Below, piece by piece: positions 1-12,845 of a stretch of DNA of 64,000 bases; position 1 is the stretch's first letter; each line of letters starts with the position of its first letter. Source of the DNA: Combretum micranthum (lineage: Eukaryota > Streptophyta > Magnoliopsida > Myrtales > Combretaceae); NCBI GenBank assembly GCA_024138025.1, contig JAMXBD010000014.1:806001-870000 (forward strand), given 5' to 3'. The translations under genes and the position numbers were made by a program. The notes below the pieces were generated by a model. That model was not told the DNA's origin. It saw only the letters and a program-made list of their open reading frames with translations, and made no database searches.

Positions 1-1717
1 GTGTACCTGCTCAACTCCAGCGACATGCGTGGATAGGCCGGCAGCATTCGAGACGATGTGCATTAGAAAAGAAGCTATGTAAATTTTTTTTTTACATAAA
101 ATCAACGAATATCGACGGTGTATGTTGTGATACTGGTGGCCTTGAGCTAGTGTGTAAACCCCTGAATTCTTCGATACTCTTAGAAAATAATCTTAGAGTT
201 AAATACCGAAATTGAAACCCTAAAAATCGACTAAATTTAAAACCGAATTCTAATCAAGATCAAATACGGGATTTCTTAACCTTAAGAAAGAGAGGACCTT
301 CAAAAACAAAATGGAAAATTCAATAATCGTTCGATTTAAAATCCATATGCGAAACAATTCCTCTATCTGATCCCTAATAAGTAAATCGCAACGATATATA
401 TAAATAACACTCGACGATAAAATACTAAAACCTTAAACTTTTCGATGAATTTTAGAATAAAAAATTTCAATTACCACCAAAAGTCAAACAGAATCAACTC
501 ATAACCCTAGACTCAATTAAACAATCTTGAGAATTGTTAAATACTAAATAAATCATAAAAATAAAGTAAAAACTTAAGTTGTGAACCAAAAATATAAAAC
601 AGTCATAAATCCAAAAATTTTATAATCTTACGAGTAAATCTTAAAGCCGAAATTAAAATCGAATCCCTAAAAGTCAATTGGGCCAACAACAGGCTATAGT
701 GAGACTAGATTCGGCAATCCTACGCTGTTAGTCCTAGAGTAATAAAATTGAATTAATCATAGATTATAGTTCGTAATAATATAATGAAGCTTAAAAATAT
801 TAGATTCATTAAAATTTAGTTCGTTTCGAACCTAAACGGGATTAGATTTCAAAAATCGTGTCTTGATGCACCAAACAGTAAAAATATTTCGATAACACTG
901 TTAAACTCGTAATAATATAAGGATTCCAAAAATATCAATTTTAGAATTTTTCGATAACTAAAAATATTAGATATAACATATTTGCGCGTATTTTCCTTAC
1001 TACAAGTAATTTATTTGTCTTATTTACTATTCATTATACAATTTCTACTATTCATTACTATTCACTTATCTCTGTTTTATCTTACTACCTATTTTTACAA
1101 CCTACACATTTACTTCTTACAATTTTCTTTTCTAATACAACTTTTTACTAAGCTTCTCTTACATTTTATTACTTTTCTTTATCAAAAATTAATTTTTCAC
1201 TCATTCTCTCTCTTCCTTTCCCCAATCGGCGGTAGTTATCTCTCTCTCCCTCTCAATTTTATTTCTTTTTCAATTTATTTTATTATATCAAAATTCCCTC
1301 CATATCTATCTATAAATACCCTTTTTCTCCTTCACTTCTTACACACTTTTCTTTTACCATAACGAAACTCTACCAAAATCATTTCTCAATTTCTCTCTCT
1401 AATTTTATTTCTCCTAAAATTTGCTTCCTAACTATCTCTTCTTTCATAAAACTACCAACCACATATTACTACCAAAACTTCATTTTTTTTTTAACTAACA
1501 ATAATTTTAGGTAAAGATCCCTATATTCATCTTCATGTCATGCAACTTAACATGACCATAGTGTATGTTTCCTAAATCCATGGGAGTTATGGAAGCAAAA
1601 ACATGTTCATATTTTGTTCTTGTTCATGCAAAAATTTTATTGTTATGTTGATATTATATTATGCTCTATTTATTGCTTCTAATCCAACTTCTATATATTA
1701 CTAAATATAGTTACAGG

Positions 1718-1750
<33 letters not shown>

Positions 1751-4700
1751 TCTTAGAGCCTATAAGCTTACTAACATAACTTTTATTTAATTATGCTCTT
1801 ATAAATTTCTTGCAATTTATTTATTTATTTCAAGTAATTTTATTAAGATTAGTCTTTCTAGTCTTAGACTTGTCTTCACCAAGTCAAAACAATTTTTCTT
1901 TTTTCTTTTTGGACTTGTCCATAATCTAAGTTCGGGGAGCCTTGAAATAAATCTAAGACTTTCATGATTTTCTTATTTTTTTTAAAGGACTTGCTAATGT
2001 CTAAGTCCGGGAAGTCTTTACATAAGCTAAGACTTCTCAATACTTGACTTTTATTATGAGCTTATTTTAATTCTTTGTCTTTTATCTTTATATGAATTAT
2101 TATTTTTGTTCATATTAGTTAACTACAAGTTCATATTCATGCATAATCATATTGTTGTTGTCTCAATAAAAATAAATATGAGTTCTTTCTTTAATAAAGA
2201 AAATAAGACTAAACCGTTTTTGAAAATAATTTTTTGTCACTTAATAAAGATTTTCCATCAATGACTTAGAGTTTTGCTTCAACAAATCCTTTTTCAAAAG
2301 CTAGATAAGTCCATCATAGATTTTAGTGATATTTTTGTGCTAGATTTAACTAAGTAGCTTCATTACACACTCTCTTTTTTAAACCAATAAGATAAAAATT
2401 ATTGTTTCAAAATTTAATGTTGATAATTCTTTGTTATGTAAATTTTTTTTCTTAAAAAATTATTTATAAGATTATCACCAACACCTTAACAAACACTAAG
2501 AATCAAATAATTTTTCTAAGTCAAGTTTAAAATCAACTCATCAGTTAAAAACCCACTTAGAAATAAATCAATATACAACTTAAGGAACTAATTTGTAAGA
2601 AGTAAAATCAATTTCTTTTAAGAAATTAAGGAAATATAAATGATAGTTATAATAATTAGACACTCACTTGTAATAAATTAAAGATTTTTCCCATAACCCC
2701 TAAAGGTCCATGTGTTAAGAAATTTCAAATTAAGAAAGGAATATTATAAGCATAAAAATTTAGAACAAGTCATTCACTTAATTTTTATCATATGATAAAA
2801 CTTGAAACGTTTTTGTTATACAACTTATGATGATTTTTCCTCACAACCACATAAAGGTTCATGTTCCGAAAAATAATTAGTCAATAGAAGTTTAGCGCAA
2901 AAATAAATATTCATGAACTCAAAATAAATATGGAATCGTGATTTTCTTTAATTGAGTTTTATATTTACAAAAATCTAAGAATTAAAATTTTGTTAAAAGC
3001 ATCAAACTTAGGAAATTCTTTAAAAGAAAATACACTCAGGTTTTATGTCACAAATAAGTGAAACCATGCTGTTAAATAAGAATTTGCGAACAAATATAAG
3101 ACTTTTAAGGATTTTAAAATATATATATTGAATTATGATTTTCTTGTTGCTAAGTCACAAATATATAAAAATAGCAATTTAAATCACAAGTCAAAGAATG
3201 GCCCTTCACTAAACTCTATCTTTCACAAATATTGTTTATAAATTTTATTTTTAAGATAACATCACTAGAATCATGCATATAATATGAGTTAATGTATATA
3301 TTAAAAGGATTTTTCAACTATATAAATATTTGTGTGTTTGCTATGGAACTTTCGAGTGAAAAAGAATTTAGAAAAGTTAAAATTTGAAGTTGGAATGTTC
3401 GTGCAGAGTTGTACCGACCCGTTTTTTAACGCGAATGACTTTAAATGTTAAAAATAACCTCAAAAATAGATAGATCTCTTCGAGTAGGTAGAAAACGACA
3501 TCTTTTATGCGAAATTCTGAGTTAAAATAAGCAAGTTATGGCTGTATTAAGTTGAGATTTCACATAATTTGAATTTTAAAGAAAATAAAAAAATAGAATT
3601 AGAAATTTTAAGTAAAACTTCTATAAAATACTCATTCATGATATTTTTTTTTTTTTTTTAAGTGGTGAGGAATACGAGACCTCTCTTCTTGAGAATTACT
3701 ACGATTAAGAAGATTGCGATATGGATAAGTGGGTTTTCTCTCCTAGTTTCGTTACCTTGTTTGTGCTTGTAGATAGTTGCACTATATCTATAGGTACAAG
3801 ATAAAATAAACATGTATGGGATACATGTATATATATTATATATATATGCTCTTATGTATGTATGACAATGAATGCCAAGCATATTAGAACCCACAAATGA
3901 TTGTTTAAGTATATCGTTAATATTACATGTTGCTTATGTGTGTATGATGTTTGTTTGATCTCCCTTAAGTATACCTTAATCATACTTGGCTTCGATATAA
4001 ATTAAATGGACATGCATTGCATCCATCGAGTCACATGAAAAAAACTGTTGCTCTTAAGCGAAGAATAGGAAGGTCCGGGGCCAAGATAGCTCGTAGCCAA
4101 GCTCATTCTTAGGAAACTAAGGCGTACCATAGATACATTCCAAAGATGAGCCGCGCCAATCGATCGCTGAGGGTAGGGTGCGCTAGGATACTAACAGTAG
4201 AAGATCACGAAAACCTTTAATTACCATTCCCTAACCCTTGATACGGAGGGATAAATCTGTTCTTTATATGTTCTCCAGATAACCATATATATATATATAT
4301 ATATATATTTGTGTAATCATGTGATTGTTGCATAGCATACATAGCATATGCGTAAAAATTAATAAACTCGTTTGAAATCATGGTGCGAATAAAAGGAAAT
4401 ATCTCACTAAGCTTGTTGCAAGCTTACACCCTTATAGGGTTTTATTGAAATAGGTAGGTTTATAGTTACATTCAAGGATCGAAATATTAAAAATATTGAT
4501 GGCAAATCTTTGAGCTCTTATGGAAGGAGTGTAAACATAGGATAGATTTACTTTCATGCAATTTCCTTATGAGTTACATACGATATATTTATATTTCAGA
4601 GATTTATAGAAAATGTAATTGTGCAGTCTTGAAGAAATCAGCGGGGGTATGCCCCCAAGAATTGTAATTAACTGTATTCATGTTTGATATTGAGTATTAC

Positions 4701-4880
4701 TCTTGCTTTGTTATTCAATTGTTATCAAACTAAATTGCATTACTTTGATGCGTTCCCTTTAATGTGTTGTACGCCTTGTGCATGATCTAAAAGCCTTTGT
4801 GTGACTAAGGAAGTCATTCATAGGCTTTAATATTATGTATGGCGGACCGCCACATTTAAGGTATTCCTCGGGGCGTGACA
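1..4880 (+). repeat. decayed Ty3/gypsy (chromovirus-type) LTR-like sequence
   Basis: Long AT-rich non-coding sequence ending in GGGGCGTGACA at 4870-4880, the kind of terminus seen in long Del/Tekay-type chromovirus LTRs. It contains typical LTR phrases, such as the three-base-step A/T-rich leader at 180-700 and a stretch around 3410-3480 resembling the U3/R part of such LTRs. Part of 3650-3800 (around a TTGTTTGTGCTTGTAGATAG-like stretch) resembles 5690-5800. No PBS follows 4880, no 5' end can be set and no coding sequence is visible. Whether this is one LTR, several fragments or a solo LTR is unresolved. (AT)n runs lie at about 1718-1741 and 4276-4300. Confidence 0.35.
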
Positions 4881-5689
4881 TAGTATACACTGGAACAAAT
4901 AATACATAAAGATTTACATAAACACCAGTATCTGCAGTTCAACGCTAGCAGCGTTGGATGCCAACGTATGTGCAATTTTTCTCCTAAACGAGAATTTGTT
5001 TCGTAACAGATTATATATATACACATATATATAATATAAAAAAAAGGAAAAGGAAGAACAGAAAACTAAATTTAATAAATAAACAAATATAAATACCTTA
5101 AGATTATTATGTGTAAATATTTGTTAAGTGTTAGATGTCCAAAAACTATTTCGAATAAAAGACACTTTTATTACATTAAATGAATGAATTAGATTATGAT
5201 AACTATCCAATAATTATTTTATATAGGTTAGTATATAAGAATGGTAAATCAGAATAAGTTAAATTTACTAATAATGTGACTTTTAAAAATAACAAAATAA
5301 TAATATAAAGTAAAATTAAGAGAAACACGACAAAACTAAATGATAGAAAATAAATATCAGTTATCATAAAATATCGAACTAACAAACAATATAAAATAAT
5401 AATAATGATAATAATAATGTATTGAGTTATTAAATACAAATTCTATAACTACCCGATGAAAATAAAATATTTTAATATCAAGACAAGTAAAATGAAAATA
5501 AAGATTAAATAATGAAAATCTATTAACATAGGATCCTTTACCCTAAGAAGACCAATACAGGTAAAAGAAATTAAATCAAACACCAATATAAGATACTTAG
5601 ACGACTAATAGGATTTATTTATACAGATATATGTATATATATTTGATTAGTAATTATTTATTCATTTAATAGGTGATACTGATCAATTA
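4881..5689. other. no gene recognised
   Basis: AT-rich spacer between two LTR-like blocks. Only random short open frames are seen. A short palindrome-like stretch (CAACGCTAGCAGCGTTG) lies near 4939-4955. Confidence 0.4.
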
Positions 5690-6864
5690 GTGGATTTTCT
5701 TGAAGACTATTACGATTAGCCATCATGAGCAGGTGAGTAACTCAGATCTATTACATTGTTTGTGTTTGTAAATAGTTGCATATGTAATGCAAAGATAATA
5801 ATATGGTTGTTGTGGAAATTTACTGAATACGTGTTATGAGCTGTTTGTTTGGTTGACAAATCAAGATAATAAAAACGATAATATAGTTTGTTTGATGATT
5901 TTGAGAAAGGCATGTCATATGTTGTGTGTGTAATGTATAATCACCATAAGCCGGACTAAAAATTATTGGCTTTATAATTAAAAACCATCATACATTACAA
6001 GAACTGCATTATTGCATATACTAAACGGGTGGCAGCCTGGTAAGTGTTAGTATTTCGGTTCTCTGTTAATGATTGGTTTTTCTAAAACGTTGGTTTTTCT
6101 AAAATGTTAATTCTTCTAAGATTATCTTTGTTCTGTCAATTCCATGGAAACCAAGTGGCAACGAAAAACGCTGCCCATGATATCACTTTGAAATTATTAA
6201 TACTTCAGGAGTTTCTATGGTATGGTGCAGGAAATGGTTAGTTAAAATATCATAAAATTAAATTGATAACCCTAAAACGAGAAATTGTTGATTTTCCTAT
6301 GTGCTTAATCTCTCCTGGGCAGGTGGACCATTATCAACCCTAAAAAGAGGATGTAAATCTTTTTCCTATTCGGATTTTAGATCATTCAAGCTTATATTAC
6401 ATATAATTTGTTAATAAACTTACTTGATGTGGAATATGTCTAGTTATTTATCGAGCCCGTGGTTTCGCTTACACTCTTAAAGACCTTTCAGGTTGACACT
6501 ACAACCCTAACTTGTTACTTCTAGGAGCATGACTTCGTTAAGATTTAGAAGCCAGGAGATTATGGGGTAGTTAGGAAAAGTTATTTATTTCTAATTTCTA
6601 GTTGCTATTTAGTTAGTATTTGAATTATCAATTTATGTATTTTGGAGACTTATAGAATAGGATGTTTGTTTGTAATATTATATTACCCCAGACTTGTGAT
6701 GATAGTTATTTTATTAATTTATGGCTTATATGTATTTGTCATTTCTCATCGAAGTAACTAAAAGATCTTGTTGTATGAAACTATGCCATTCTTTGAAGTT
6801 AAACTAGTAATTGTATACAAGTGTGGTTTGTGTGCTACCACTAAGGTCCCATCGGGACGTGACA
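5690..6864 (+). repeat. 3' part of a decayed chromovirus-type LTR
   Basis: Ends in ATCGGGACGTGACA (6851-6864), the usual terminus of Del/Tekay-like LTRs, and is followed a few bases later by a tRNA-Met-type primer-binding-site relic. The phrase around 6450-6490 (GAGCCCGTGG...CTTACACTCTT) is also typical of these LTRs. The start is approximate and set by similarity to 3640-3800. No coding region follows, so only the LTR-leader junction survives. Confidence 0.4.
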
Positions 6865-6871
6865 ATAGTAG

Positions 6872-6883
6872 TGGTATGAGACA
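6872..6883 (+). other. relic primer-binding site (tRNA-Met type)
   Basis: TGGTATGAGACA differs at three positions from TGGTATCAGAGC, the tRNA-iMet-complementary primer site of many plant LTR retrotransposons. It lies eight bases after the GTGACA LTR end, where a PBS should be. Confidence 0.45.
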
Positions 6884-8296
6884 TAACTATAGATTATGAC
6901 AATTGGCTTATTAACTAAAGGCTAATACAAGTGGTGAAGTGAGTATGAGATGGTTTGACTTTTGGACTCTCAGGATCAGAAGAGTCAAAATTTGATTCTT
7001 GAGCTCTAGTTTTTCTTGGATATGAAAATTGTTTGTGCTTGTTGCCCCAACTTAAAATAAGATAATTAATCAAGCTTGTAGTTGCTTTGTACCATCGCTT
7101 GTGTGTTAGTATATTTGTTTAGGTATACATGTGGTGTGTCATACGCATTTGTGTTATGTGGTAAATGATTCATTGGAGATTAATAATTATGAATACTTTA
7201 TATATGACTTTTTTTGGTGCTAAAGTTGAAATTGTGATGTTGCACCATGACTTTGAGCCATATGAGAATTTACTTTAGAATTGTTAGATTAGTTAACTTT
7301 AAGTTAAGTTATATTTAAGAAACTTGTTTAGGGAATTTAAATATAAGATTTCTTTTTTCACTTACAATGTAATATGATATTTGAATTTGGAGATGATAGA
7401 TATTTGAGAATTTGGAGGAAGAATACATATAATTTACTCTCTCCCTCTCTCTATGTATATATATTATGAATCATAGTGATGGATATTTGAGCCTTGAATG
7501 TCCCTTCCTATCATATCTAGGAATATCTAGAAATATTCGATGGAGTTGTCGCATAGTAATGGCTTGAGGCATGACTAAATAATGTTAGCAACTAATTACG
7601 ACACCTAGAAGAAAACTTAAAAAGCATTATGTGGTGTCTTTTTTTTTTTTTTTTTTTCCATCAAACATTTGAATGGAATATGACATGGTTTACATCGCAA
7701 ATATGCCCCCTTATATATTGTTTAATGTCCATTTAAAAAATGCACACTCAAATCCCTACGTTACCATTATACCATAAAAAATATTAAGATACAATAAATT
7801 GTAATAAAATATTCAAAATCTAAGATATAAAAAATATGAATTTTTTTCTTTCATTTTAATTTAATCTTTTTTTTTTGGGGTGGGGTGGTGGGGGCAAGGA
7901 ATTGAGTTATAATTCAATAAGAATGAAATAGAATTGTAATTACCATGTGACTCTATTTGTTTCATCTTTTTATATCATTTTGATATCTTATTTTTGTAAT
8001 TTTTAAATAGATGTTTATCAAGAAATAGATGCATATGAAAAATAGATATTTTTATTCATAAACAAATCAAACAAATTATATATGGATAAAATGCATATGC
8101 ATCAAATACAGATAAGATAGAGATTAAAATTAAGCAATTTAAATAAACCTTATAACTATTAGGCTTATTTGGTTTATCCTTTTTATATTTCTTTTCTATA
8201 ACTTTTGTGTATCCATTCTATATTAAATCGATATCTTTTTAGAGCCTAGAATCTAGAAAACTATATTATTTATATCTTATGTTTTATTATTTCATA
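6884..8296. other. no gene recognised
   Basis: AT-rich, with a 19-base T run at about 7640-7660 and a G-rich GGGGTGGGGTGGTGGGGG tract near 7876. The stretch 7945-8165 (ATAGATGCATATGAAAAATAGATA-like wording) resembles 9560-9740 and 13380-13590, suggesting a shared small dispersed repeat. No gene seen. Confidence 0.35.
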
Positions 8297-8685
8297 GAGT
8301 AAATTATATCGAAAGGTCATAATGTTTGTGAGTAAGTTTATTTTAAGTCACAAAGTTTTAAAAAAGTTTAAAAAAAGTCACAACGTTTAGAAAATTATCT
8401 TTTGAGATTTAATTAAATATTTTTCCTATTAATATATATCAATAGAACCCTAAAAGAATGGATTTTTGAGTTTTAATTAAATATTCTCCTGTTGACACGT
8501 GCTAAGAGTGACTTGAATTGATCAATTTCTCTAAATATTATGACTTCTTTTTGAACCACTAAAAAATGTTGTAACCTAAAATGAACTTACTTACAAAATG
8601 TTGTGACCTCTTTTAAATTTTTTAAAACTTTGTAACCTAAAATGAACTTACCCCAAATATTGCGACCTTCTAATGTAATTTACCC
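8297..8685. mobile_element. short inverted-repeat element (MULE-type MITE)
   Basis: The left end GAGTAAATTATATCGAAAGG and the reverse complement of the right end GGGTAAATTACATTAGAAGG match closely, and similarity continues inward for roughly 100 bases (AAGTTYATTTTARGTYACAAAGTTTT). Flanks TTATTTCATA and TTATTGTATA are an imperfect 10-base duplication (8/10), fitting Mutator-type insertion. A sequence relative lies at 59537-59902. Non-coding. Confidence 0.55.
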
Positions 8686-9487
8686 TTATTGTATAATTAT
8701 AATAAATGTGGTAATTGTTTTGTGAGAATTGTTATGCTTAGTTGAAAAATGTTTAAAAAATATATATTGTTCATTGGAAAATGAAATCTTGATTAGTTGG
8801 TATTTAATTTTAAAAGACTAATATTATATCTTTATTTATTTGGTATTTTTTTCTTAACAAACACAATTGTTTGAGTAGACAAAAAAAAATCAAATGGATT
8901 ATAAAAAGATAAAACAAATAAAATTGTTTAGTTACATGAAAACAATGCAATGATTTATATTCAAATCAAAATAAAATATTATTATGTTAGTGTAATAGTA
9001 AAATATTTATTACATTTTTTATAATAGACAAACAATGAGTCTAGTAATGTGTGATTCCCATGTAAAGGTATGTATAAGAAAATCCCTTAAATCATTATTT
9101 TGCATAATAATAATAATTTCTTATATAGCATGTAATTAAACATTATAATACCAATTTTAGGTAGAGGAATAATTGCAACTCCAAACATGGCTACCTTTTT
9201 AATGATTCATATTATCAATTCATCCTTCGGATTGAGTACACTCCAATGTGAATCATTAAAAAAAAAAAAGAAATTAAAGTATTCTTTTCTTAACAATCTT
9301 TACCTTATGCTTTTTAAGAGAATCGTTTAATAAAGCTTGAATAATTTAGTCTAGACGTAATTTGGTTATCACGGAAAGCACTTTGTGCTAATTTCGTATC
9401 CTATCCTATAAAATAAAATAGTCCCAAATAATAATAGACAGAAATTTGAATGCCAAAGAAAAGTACATTGGCAACTTGCAAAAGTTA
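8686..9487. other. no gene recognised
   Basis: AT-rich, with several A and T runs. I see no coding region or clear element ends. Confidence 0.4.
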
Positions 9488-10070
9488 CGCTGTGTTTGGA
9501 CCAGCAGAAGTCGACCGAAAGCAATGGAAGAGAAAGGAAATGGTATGTTTGTACAGATATTTTTTTTAAATTTTTTTTAATAAATTGTTTATCTAGAAAT
9601 AGGTATAGATAAAAAATAGTTAATAAGATGAAATAGATCAAATATAGATAAACTATAGATACAAATCGAATATATTTACACTTATCGTTTCAATACAGAT
9701 ATAGATATAGATAAAAAATAGATCATCTAAACAGACCCTAAATCAACTTTGTCCATTTTATTATCTTAAACTGTGGTGAAATGAGAGAAAATAAAATGGG
9801 AGGACATTGAGTTTCCATCAAATGCTCGGATGAAAAAGACGAAAATAAAAAGAAACTAGTTAGAATAATAAAAATACTCTTGTACACTAGTCTATACTAA
9901 TATTTTATAAAAATAGCATAAGGATAATTTTATGAAACATTAACTCAATTTCTCTTTCACTCATTTTATTTCTCTCATAACTTACCAAACATAAAATAAA
10001 AATTTTACTTTCTTTCATTTCTCCTCATTTTTACTTCCTTTTATTTTGGATAAAGTAGCCAAACGCAACG
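9488..10070. mobile_element. PIF/Harbinger-like MITE with TTA target duplication
   Basis: Terminal repeats CGCTGTGTTTGGACC and (reverse complement of the right end) CGTTGCGTTTGGCTAC are flanked on both sides by TTA (9485-9487 and 10071-10073), the three-base duplication of PIF/Harbinger elements. Non-coding. The middle (about 9545-9738) has its own ends, GTTTGTACAGAT and CATCTAAACAGACCC, and may be a second nested insertion. A relative with decayed flanks is at 14103-14509. Confidence 0.6.
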
Positions 10071-10929
10071 TTAGTCTTCCAGGCTTTTTTTTTTTCTCCA
10101 TAGGTCCATAAACAGAAATAAAGCAGCAAAAAGGAAGGCATCATGGCACAGTGGCACAGCTATAACCAAGACAAAACAAAAGCTGTAAGACAATACATAC
10201 CCATACATATTCTACTTGTTAATAATTTCTCCTTAATTTCTATTGGACAAACCTCACATGACGAGTTTTCATACGTACCACCGCAAATTGCTACGAGGTA
10301 TGTACGCTATTTATCATATATCATGCAGTTTGTAGTCTAAGTTCATAAAACCCCGATCCAACTACCATCTAAGGCAGCCAGGATAGCATTCGGATTCGGG
10401 TAATAATCTTCATTTCTTAATGTTATTACCCATATAACATAGCAACTATTGTCAAGATAAGATAAAGACTTTTAATACTTCTTCTTGGGTAGCGTGTTCA
10501 TTCATTTATATCTAATTGTCATTGCTTCCTTTAAATTTGAAAAACCTTGTTGGGTGTGCTAATTATGGTTCTCTAGTCAAATATTCACTAGTCAGATCTA
10601 TGTTATATATTAAAAAATATCTATTGGGTTGAGGGATTGAGCTTCCCCAGATACATTAAAAGCAGATCTTAGAAAACATGTCTGCTTCTGAAATGTCTTT
10701 TTGTGGTTCCTCAAATACATGTGTATGCTGTTTCAAATTCCTTGTACTTCATCTAATTCATTGACATTTTGCTTACAGAATGACTGCAAATATCGCTTAT
10801 TTGCAAGTCTCTTGCAAATGCACCAAGCAATGACACTAGTACGAGGTTGTTGTAGCAGCAGCAGCGGCAGCAGTAGAACTATAAGTATTCGCAGCGAGAG
10901 CCAGGATTTCGAGGAGAAATTTTGGAGAA
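10071..10929 (+). other. upstream region of the pectinesterase gene
   Basis: No coding exon could be connected to the downstream gene. The reading frame of the ATG at 10930 meets a stop at 10882-10884. A TATATATTA stretch near 10604 and a GCAGCAGCAGCGGCAGCAG run at about 10854-10872 could be promoter and 5' UTR; both are guesses. No pectinesterase-inhibitor pro-region is visible. Confidence 0.35.
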
Positions 10930-12845
10930 ATGAAGGTGGTATTGGTTTTTGTGGCATTATGGTGGACTGCTTGGTCACAAATAGTTCCAGATGCGGTTGT
11001 GGCTCAAGATGGAACTGGAAATTATGTGAAAATTGCTGATGCTGTTGCGGCTGCACCCCGACAAAGTTCGCGGCGGTACTATATTAGGATTAAGGAAGGG
11101 GTTTATAAGGAGACTGTTTTAGTTGAGTCCCAGTTGATTAATTTAGCTTTTATTGGAGATGGAATGGATAGAACCATCGTATCTGGAGACAAGAGTTTCG
11201 ATAATGGTGGACTCTATGACACCGCAACAGTAGGTATGTCAAGGGTTTATTGCATTTTGCTCTCTATTGTGTGTTTTTGATTCGTTGAATAAGTTGGGAT
11301 AGCATCTGATTCGAATATGCTCTACGCGTTTTTCTGTAATCTTGTTTGTTCTGTATCTTCTATCTGGATGTCATATTAATTTCTTGATATCTTTTTGATT
11401 TCAAATCTCCAAGACGGATGAGCCAAGACGGCAAATTGGTACTTCATCATTAGACTGAAAAGACTAGCAGTTTGATTAGTTTAGATTCAGAGACAACTAA
11501 TCTGGAATTGAAATTTGTAAATAGATGCCCGGTTCAATGTCCTGAGATTTAAAAGTCAGTCCATGTTTTGCTCAATTTCAAGTCAACATTGATTTGCAAT
11601 AGCGAAGATAGTTCTAGATGATCTGAGGTTTTAGGCTTTTCAACATTTAATTTATATCTTGGCTTTTATTGATTTGCATCAATGGAAGAAAGTTGTTGAT
11701 AGTTATGCGGTTCTATGTTTCATACTAAAACAGGTAGTTCATGTGTTGCTCAATTCCAACAAAATGGAGACTTTGTTGATGGTTTATGTGAAATTTGAAC
11801 TCTCAACTACAGTTTGAGATGGTCTTCAGAATCACGCCTTGTAGCTGCCAAATACCACTAGTATTTAGTTATCTATATCTGATTTATATCTGTTCTAAAT
11901 TTGTTTTGTGCGGTTCAATTATTGGTTTGCAATAAGCGATAAACCGTAGGAGCCACCTAGCCAAATTGGGACCTCCAATTTCAACAGCATCAGTAGGCTT
12001 CTCATTTATGGTTTTTTTCAGCAATACTAGGGAGTGGTTTCATTGCACAAGACATTACATTCCAGAACACAGCAGGACCAGAAAAGCAACAAGCCGTGGC
12101 ATTACTTGTTGAATCAACACAATCAGCATTCTACAGATGCAGGATATCTGCATATCAGGACACCCTTTATACCAAAGCAGGCTACCAGTTCTATCGGGAC
12201 TGCGAAATATCAGGTACGGTTGATATCATATTTGGTGATGCGAAGGCAGTTATTCAAAACTGTGTGATATATGCTAGGAAACCTCTCCAAGGGCAGGCTA
12301 ACACAATTGTTGCTCAAGCACGACAGTCTAGCTTGGATGACAGTGGAATTGTAATTCAGAATAGCATAATTACAGCAGCACCTGAGCTTCGATCAGCAGA
12401 CTATGAAGTAAAGACATACTTGGCTCGGCCTTGGGGAAACTATGCCACGACAGTATTCATGCAATGTTTCATGGATAGTCTAATAGACCCAGCTGGCTTC
12501 ATAAACTGGGATAATAGATCACCAAACTTGAACACAATATATTATGCAGAATATGATAACGGCGGACCCGGTTCAAGCACATATGAAAGAGCAAATTGGG
12601 AGGGGTACAGGGTATTGAGAAGTGCAGATTCGGCGGCTCAGTTTACGGTTGGCCAGTTTCTTAAAGGGAATTCATGGATTCCTACAACAGGATCCCCATA
12701 TACTAGTGGCTTCAGCCAACAGGCAAAGCGGCAGTATAATACAGGTTATTATGTTACTGGTGCACAACCACAGTTGAATCATGATTTAAGTCTTGGAGTT
12801 TTTAATATTGCATTCATCATATTGTTTTTTGTATTGCTGAATTGA
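10930..12845 (+). CDS. pectinesterase (pectin methylesterase), two exons
   Basis: Secreted carbohydrate esterase (CE8 family) that removes methyl esters from cell-wall homogalacturonan. Exon 1 is 10930-11233, intron 11234-12021 (GT...CAG, phase 1), exon 2 12022-12845; 375 residues. Residues 1-16 are hydrophobic and signal-peptide-like; the catalytic domain runs from about 22 to 330. The catalytic set is complete: Q125 (QAVAL), Q147, D148 (YQDTLY), D169 (GTVDIIFG), R237 and W239 (ARPW). The spacings 125-148-169-237 equal those of carrot PME (113-136-157-225), as I recall them. C141 and C162 could form the usual disulfide. The conserved Arg of QAVALR is Leu here. There is no inhibitor pro-domain, so it is a short type. 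It ends in an unusual extension of about 45 residues finishing in a hydrophobic tail. The start is the first ATG after an in-frame stop; an extra upstream exon cannot be excluded. Confidence 0.88.

Noticed and set aside
982..1362. 126-residue Phe/Leu-rich open frame
   Set aside because: Pure consequence of C/T-rich sequence inside LTR-like DNA; no recognisable domain.
10733..11056. Minus-strand open frame opposite pectinesterase exon 1
   Set aside because: Shadow of the real exon; Gln/His-rich from the reverse of GCAGCAG and CTG-type codons.
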